From positions 1 through 19,501 of the forward strand of contig DBHP01000005.1 in the NCBI GenBank assembly GCA_002295705.1: 19,501 bases of DNA. The letters run 5' to 3'. The notes under the pieces are model-generated. The model had not been told where the DNA came from. It saw nothing but the letters and a program-made list of their open reading frames with translations, and ran no database searches. Numbering within the stretch: position 1 is the first letter of the stretch; each line of letters starts with the position of its first letter. The translations under genes and the position numbers were made by a program. Below are positions 15,633 to 19,501 of the stretch, one piece after another. The stretch is from Candidatus Neomicrothrix sp. UBA825. Its GTDB lineage: Bacteria > Actinomycetota > Acidimicrobiia > Acidimicrobiales > UBA8592.

Positions 15633-17035
15633 TGGGAAAAGACATGATAGATAAAGAATTAATTGAGAACGCAATATCGGAAGCTTTAAAGACTGGCGGT
15701 GATTTCGCTGAAATCTTTGTTGAAGATAAGCGTTCTTCGTCGGCATACTTTGATGACGGAAAAGTAGAAGAGTTGACGTCAGGAAGAGATCGTGGGGCAG
15801 GAATACGAGTCGTTGTTGGAGAGACAACAGGTTTTGCCCACACAGCTGACCTAAGTCCCCAAGGGCTCTTAGATGCTGCTAGGTCAGCCGCTGCCGCAGC
15901 GCGTAGTAACGGAGGTGCTGGTTCGGTAAACGAATTGGTAGCCTCAAGCGCCCCATCACCAAATCCTGTCCTCGTTCTTCCTGAAACAGTCGAGAAGATA
16001 AAAAAAGTGGAGTTGTTAAAAAGGGCTGACGAAGTAGCTCGAAGTCAAAGTGAATCAATAACTCAAGTGTCTGCAAGATATGGAGATTCACGACGCCGTA
16101 TTCTTGTGGCGAACAGCGAGGGAGTTTACGCCTCAGATGATCAAGTCAGGACTCTATTTTCAGTTGCATGTGTCGCTACAGGCGATGCTGGGATGCAGAC
16201 AGGCAGAGAATCTACAGGGAGACCTATCGGGTTTGAACTATTTGACGAATACGACGTTGAGGAGTTGGCAGAAACGGCAGCCCAAAGGGCATTAACGAAA
16301 TTAAACGCGAGACCCGCACCCAGCGGAGCAATGCCAGTAGTCATCGGCTGTGGCGGCGGCGGAGTCCTTTTCCATGAAGCATGCGGTCACGGATTAGAAG
16401 CTGATCTAGTTAAAAAACAGGCGTCAGTATTCGCTGAAAGAACCGGTGAACAAGTCGCAAGCGAATTGGTGACATTAATCGACGATGGAACTATGGCAAA
16501 AGAATGGGGAGCTTTCGCAATAGACGACGAGGGTCATCCGGCTCAAAAGAACACTTTAATTCAGGATGGAATATTAATGGACTACATGTGGGATGGATTG
16601 CGGTCACGATCGCAAGGGCGAAAGAGCAGTGGAAATGGGAGACGGCAAAGTTATATGGTGCTACCGATGGTTCGCATGACTAACACATACATTGCGAACG
16701 GAAAGACTGACCCAGCAGACATTATCGCCGACACCAAGCAAGGAGTTTATGTAGCGCACCTTGGAGGGGGACAAGTTAACACAGCGACTGGCGATTTTGT
16801 ATTTGGAATGACCGAAGCGTACTTAATTGAAGATGGGAAAGTTACTGCACCAATCCGTGAAGGAAATCTGATAGGTAACGGACCAGAAGTCCTCAATCAA
16901 ATAGATGCCCTAGGGAACGATTTCGCAATGGGATCCCCGGGTACTTGTGGCAAAGACGGTCAAGGAGTACCGGTAGGAGATGGGACACCAACCTTGCGAG
17001 TCCAAAGTTTGACTGTCGGTGGAACTGCGGCATAG
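15632..17035 (+). CDS. tldD: TldD metalloprotease subunit
   Basis: The catalytic half of the heterodimeric TldD/TldE zinc protease, which degrades unfolded or modified peptides and matures some RiPPs such as microcin B17. 467 residues. The zinc motif HEACGH is at 248-253, followed by GLEAD. SPGTCGKDGQ places Cys439 as the third ligand, as in E. coli TldD. Also present are the family blocks GRDRGAGIRV (about 51-60), VTLIDDGTMAKEWGAFAIDD, and GGGQVNTATGDFVFG near the end. The start at 15632 is favoured by the leaderless-type hexamer; an in-frame ATG four codons later is an alternative. The partner gene tldE begins 4 bases after the stop, so they form an operon. No RiPP precursor or modification gene is seen nearby, so the role is probably general peptide turnover. 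Confidence 0.96.
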   Translation: MGKDMIDKELIENAISEALKTGGDFAEIFVEDKRSSSAYFDDGKVEELTSGRDRGAGIRVVVGETTGFAHTADLSPQGLLDAARSAAAAARSNGGAGSVNELVASSAPSPNPVLVLPETVEKIKKVELLKRADEVARSQSESITQVSARYGDSRRRILVANSEGVYASDDQVRTLFSVACVATGDAGMQTGRESTGRPIGFELFDEYDVEELAETAAQRALTKLNARPAPSGAMPVVIGCGGGGVLFHEACGHGLEADLVKKQASVFAERTGEQVASELVTLIDDGTMAKEWGAFAIDDEGHPAQKNTLIQDGILMDYMWDGLRSRSQGRKSSGNGRRQSYMVLPMVRMTNTYIANGKTDPADIIADTKQGVYVAHLGGGQVNTATGDFVFGMTEAYLIEDGKVTAPIREGNLIGNGPEVLNQIDALGNDFAMGSPGTCGKDGQGVPVGDGTPTLRVQSLTVGGTAA

Positions 17036-17039
17036 AAAA

Positions 17040-18383
17040 ATGGAAGAAAAGTTACTTGCCATAGCAGATGAAGTTATTGCTCTCAGCGCTTCTAAAGAAC
17101 AAATAGAGGTTATTGCTGTCCACGACCAAGAGACGGACATTAGGGTTTACAAAGGAGAATTAGAGTCATTCACTGCCTCAGAATCCCAAGGAGTCGGTAT
17201 TAGAGTCGTTCAAGATGGACGTCAGGGAATGGCTTACGCCGGATCTCTTGATATGGAAATCCTCAAGGAAACCCTTTCAGAAGCTAGAGACAATGCAACA
17301 TTTGGGACTTTTGATGAGATGCTTCAAATCGCTGAACCAGACGACGTTGAGCCAATTTCCTTAGATCTCTATAACCCAGCACTAAAAGAATTTGCGACTG
17401 AAGATAAAATAGCCCTCGCTAGGGAATTAGAAGAATACATAATGAAATCGGATGAGCGGATAGTGGGGGTGGAATCATCAGAATATGTCGACTCCATTTC
17501 AGCAAGTGCAATAGTCACATCAAGTGGTATCAGGCGATCAAGTTATGATGGAGGATGTTACATTGCCGGCTCATCACTTGCATCCGATGGGAAAGACATG
17601 CAGACCGGTTTTGGTTATTCGGTCGGCCGTGATCCCGCAAAACTTGAAATTGAAAAAGCTGGGTCACTAGCATCTGAACGCGCAACCCGCATGCTGGGTG
17701 CTCAAAAAGCATCATCAGGGCGAAAAACAGTGGTTCTGGACCCCTACGTAACCGCTCAGTTCCTCGGAATAATCGGTTCCACGTTTAGTGGAGAATCCCT
17801 TCTCAAGGGGCGCTCACTTTTTGCTGATAGGGAGAATGAAAAGATAGCAGCAGGAATACTAACTTTAATAGATGACCCAACAGACCCTGACGCATTCACT
17901 GCGACGGAAGTTGATGGAGAGGGCCTTGCAAGCCGAAGAAATGTGCTGATAGAACAAGGAGTTCTTAATACGTTCTTGCATAACTCTTACACTGCAAGGT
18001 CAATGGGGACCCAATCGACTGGATCAGCCGTCCGCAGCTATAACTCATCTCCTGGAGTTGGAGCACGCGCATTATCACTTGTCCCCGGAACTAAATCGCA
18101 ACAAGAGTTAATCGGCGGGATTGACGATGGGATTTTGATACAGGGAGTCTCCGGTCTTCACTCTGGAGTTAACCCAGTCAGTGGAGATTTCTCTGCTGGA
18201 GCCGAAGGGTTGTTGATCAAAAAGGGGCAATTGTCAGAACCGGTTAGGGAGATAACCATCGCCTCGACACTTCAACGAATGCTTTTAGAAGTACAAGATA
18301 TAGGTAACGACCTTGAACGGTTACCTATGAGGGCATCTGGAGTTAGCCTTGTCGTAGCTGACGTCACAGTTTCTGGTGTCTGA
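17040..18383 (+). CDS. tldE: TldE/PmbA metalloprotease subunit (non-catalytic partner)
   Basis: The partner of TldD; it shares the fold but lacks the HExxxH zinc motif, as expected. 447 residues from ATG at 17040. An in-frame GTG at 17019, inside the end of tldD, would add seven residues. I prefer ATG, although neither has a strong ribosome site. Recognisable blocks are GVGIRVVQDGRQGMAYAG near the N-terminus, VLDPYVTAQFLGIIGSTFSG (about 235-255), TLIDDPTDPDAFTATEVDGE, and the C-terminal GVSGLHSGVNPVSGDFSAGA. These correspond to TldD/PmbA C-terminal barrel motifs. It sits between tldD (4-base gap) and uppP (48-base gap) on the same strand. The GTG alternative would give a 17-base overlap with tldD, so translational coupling is possible either way. 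Confidence 0.95.
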   Translation: MEEKLLAIADEVIALSASKEQIEVIAVHDQETDIRVYKGELESFTASESQGVGIRVVQDGRQGMAYAGSLDMEILKETLSEARDNATFGTFDEMLQIAEPDDVEPISLDLYNPALKEFATEDKIALARELEEYIMKSDERIVGVESSEYVDSISASAIVTSSGIRRSSYDGGCYIAGSSLASDGKDMQTGFGYSVGRDPAKLEIEKAGSLASERATRMLGAQKASSGRKTVVLDPYVTAQFLGIIGSTFSGESLLKGRSLFADRENEKIAAGILTLIDDPTDPDAFTATEVDGEGLASRRNVLIEQGVLNTFLHNSYTARSMGTQSTGSAVRSYNSSPGVGARALSLVPGTKSQQELIGGIDDGILIQGVSGLHSGVNPVSGDFSAGAEGLLIKKGQLSEPVREITIASTLQRMLLEVQDIGNDLERLPMRASGVSLVVADVTVSGV

Positions 18384-18421
18384 TAACACATAACTAACTA
18401 ACCCATCTAGGATCCTAAGAT

Positions 18422-18427
18422 AAGGAG
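18422..18427 (+). promoter_or_regulatory. Strong ribosome binding site of uppP (AAGGAG)
   Basis: AAGGAG ends four bases before the ATG at 18432 and fixes the uppP start over the later in-frame ATG (residue 7). It contrasts with first-in-transcript genes here, several of which lack any such site. Confidence 0.75.
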
Positions 18428-18431
18428 ACTG

Positions 18432-19385
18432 ATGGAGTCGACATCCTCGATGCAGAAAAGTATTAAGAGAATAGTCACACTAGCGTGCGTAGCTATTGGG
18501 TTATCACTCTTGATCGCTGACCCGGCACTAGGGTTAGAAAAAGTATTGCCAGAAGAATCATTATCAATTTGGAAAGCCGTCATTTTCGGGATTGTGGAAG
18601 GTCTAACTGAATTTCTGCCGATCAGTTCAACTGGGCACCTACTCGCAACGAAGGAAATTCTAAACGTAGGAGAAACCGAACTCTCGGAAGAAGCCATAGA
18701 TAGCTACATCATAAGTATCCAAATAGGAGCAATATTTGCCGTGGCAGTTCTTTATCGCCAACGATTACTTCAAATGCTTCAAGGCCTCTTCGGAAGGAGC
18801 TCCGAGGGCAAAAAGATGGCAGGAAGCCTCATAGCGGCTGTTATACCAACTGCAGTAATTGGTTTAGTCGCAGCGGATTTCGTTAAAGATAATTTATACA
18901 GCCTCTGGCCGGTAGCGGCAGCATGGATCGCAGGGGGGGTATCTATTCTCGCCATCGATCGACAAAATATTTTTAACCGGCCCGGGAAGAGACTCGAAGA
19001 GTTAACGGCACAAGAGGCTTTTCTAATCGGACTTATACAAGCTCTTGCGTTATGGCCTGGTGTGAGTAGGAGCCTCGTGACTATTATCGCCGCTGTGCTT
19101 GTCGGGTTGTCTTTGAAAGCAGCGGTAGAGTTTAGTTTTATTCTCGGCCTTGTAACACTTACCGCAGCAACAGTTTTTGAGTTAGGAACCGACGGTCAGC
19201 AGGTCATTGATAGCTTTGGATATACAACGCCAATAATAGGTTTGTGTGTTGCTTTTGTAGCTGCGGTCATCTCGATCCGATTTATGGTTGAGTGGCTTGA
19301 ACAAAGAAGCTTTGCAATATTTGGTTTCTACAGATTATTTATCGGTTTCTCAGCCATAATTCTGATTTTCATCGGGTACTTTTAG
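18432..19385 (+). CDS. uppP: Undecaprenyl-diphosphate phosphatase (UppP/BacA)
   Basis: A membrane enzyme that dephosphorylates undecaprenyl diphosphate, recycling the carrier lipid for peptidoglycan and other surface glycans and conferring bacitracin tolerance. 317 residues, somewhat longer than the roughly 270 of E. coli UppP because of an N-terminal helix (about 10-34) resembling a signal or extra membrane segment. Catalytic motif 1 is EGLTEFLPISSTGH at 56-69. Motif 2 is PGVSRS at 209-214, followed by Leu215 where many homologues have Gly; large residues here do occur in some branches. Multiple helices and a final hydrophobic segment (IILIFIGYF) complete it. It is the third gene after tldD and tldE, with its own strong ribosome site 48 bases past tldE. 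Its stop overlaps that of a convergent reading frame. Confidence 0.96.
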   Translation: MESTSSMQKSIKRIVTLACVAIGLSLLIADPALGLEKVLPEESLSIWKAVIFGIVEGLTEFLPISSTGHLLATKEILNVGETELSEEAIDSYIISIQIGAIFAVAVLYRQRLLQMLQGLFGRSSEGKKMAGSLIAAVIPTAVIGLVAADFVKDNLYSLWPVAAAWIAGGVSILAIDRQNIFNRPGKRLEELTAQEAFLIGLIQALALWPGVSRSLVTIIAAVLVGLSLKAAVEFSFILGLVTLTAATVFELGTDGQQVIDSFGYTTPIIGLCVAFVAAVISIRFMVEWLEQRSFAIFGFYRLFIGFSAIILIFIGYF

Positions 19386-19501
19386 TCTGCGTTAGAAGAG
19401 CCTTTTGAAGTGATTGGGCTTGAATCTTTAGCTTTTGAGTCTGACCCAGAAGAATCGGAACTAGTTGATTTGGACTCCGATGATGACGATGATGACGATG
19501 A
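19382..19501 (-). CDS. C-terminal end of a convergent gene, Ser/Asp-rich tail (partial)
   Basis: Reading leftward from the right edge, one minus-strand frame stays open for 39 codons and ends in TAA at 19382-19384, overlapping the uppP stop. It encodes eight serines in a row, then ESKSTSSDSSGSDSKAKDSS, then a short tail ending NAD: an almost pure Ser/Asp/Lys disordered C-terminus. The DNA is partly a repeat of GATGATGAC on the plus strand. The plus-strand frame in phase with uppP is also open after its stop and would encode an acidic peptide. It lacks a start codon in a sensible context, so I favour the minus gene. The body of the protein is outside the window, so nothing can be said of function. 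Confidence 0.45.
   Translation of the reverse strand, partial: SSSSSSSSESKSTSSDSSGSDSKAKDSSPITSKGSSNAD

Noticed and set aside
15632..18383. tldDE as part of a RiPP (microcin-like) maturation locus
   Set aside because: No precursor peptide, cyclodehydratase, radical-SAM or transporter gene lies in the window; tldDE pairs are common as stand-alone housekeeping genes.
18408..18417. Palindrome TAGGATCCTA between tldE and uppP
   Set aside because: Only ten bases with no loop and no T-tract, so it is neither a terminator nor a convincing operator; it contains a chance BamHI site.
19386..19501. Plus-strand acidic reading frame continuing from uppP
   Set aside because: It begins immediately after the uppP TAG stop and has no supported start codon or ribosome site; UppP already has a normal ending. 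The minus-strand frame with a stop in a typical convergent position is the simpler reading.

Overview
The window is 19.5 kb of compact bacterial chromosome, with G+C in the 40s by eye. It holds thirteen protein genes, two of them cut by the window edges. I see no rRNA or tRNA gene, insertion sequence, phage gene or CRISPR array. No gene-free stretch reaches 300 bases. The best taxonomic guess is a low-GC actinobacterium, perhaps a marine Acidimicrobiia-like lineage. The ferrochelatase (PIGFISDHMEV), Dxs (NDNGRSYAPT and DRAGITGPDGASH), PAP2 and NfuA-type proteins all read like actinobacterial versions, and several genes look leaderless. This is inference from motif memory; a Chloroflexota origin is not excluded.

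Layout. (1) 1-1739, minus strand: a Nei/Fpg-type DNA glycosylase followed, with an ATGA overlap, by ferrochelatase (cut at its C-terminus). (2) 1899-10483: three giant membrane proteins. Two are on the plus strand and overlap by ATGA: a GT-C-like protein and a TIGR03663/Agl23-like protein. They run into a 1566-residue minus-strand protein that joins an N-terminal GT-C domain to a DUF2298/'YYY' domain. (3) 10608-11234: an NfuA-like Fe-S carrier. (4) 15001-11243, minus strand: an LPG-synthase-TM/AglD-like flippase-like protein, a PAP2-family membrane protein and Dxs, probably one transcript. (5) 15555-15157, minus strand: a small hotdog thioesterase of the FlK type with its own terminator. (6) 15632-19385, plus strand: tldD, tldE and uppP. 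A Ser-rich partial reading frame converges on uppP at the right edge.

How it fits together. The unusual part is the GT-C/Agl23/YYY cluster. TIGR03662 (YYY) and TIGR03663 families are known to co-occur sporadically, mainly in archaea and Chloroflexota, and their biochemical role is unsettled. Nearby genes make isoprenoid precursor (dxs), recycle the undecaprenyl carrier (uppP), and encode flippase-like and lipid-phosphatase-like membrane proteins. The region could therefore serve a polyprenyl-phosphate-dependent surface glycosylation pathway; that link is inference. The remaining genes (nei, ferrochelatase, nfuA, tldDE) are ordinary housekeeping functions.

Expression. Four genes that begin a transcription unit have a TAnnnT hexamer ending 6-7 bases before the start codon, the arrangement expected of leaderless mRNAs. 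uppP, an internal gene, has a strong AAGGAG instead. Genes are tightly packed, with convergent overlaps at 5783-5809 and 19382-19385.
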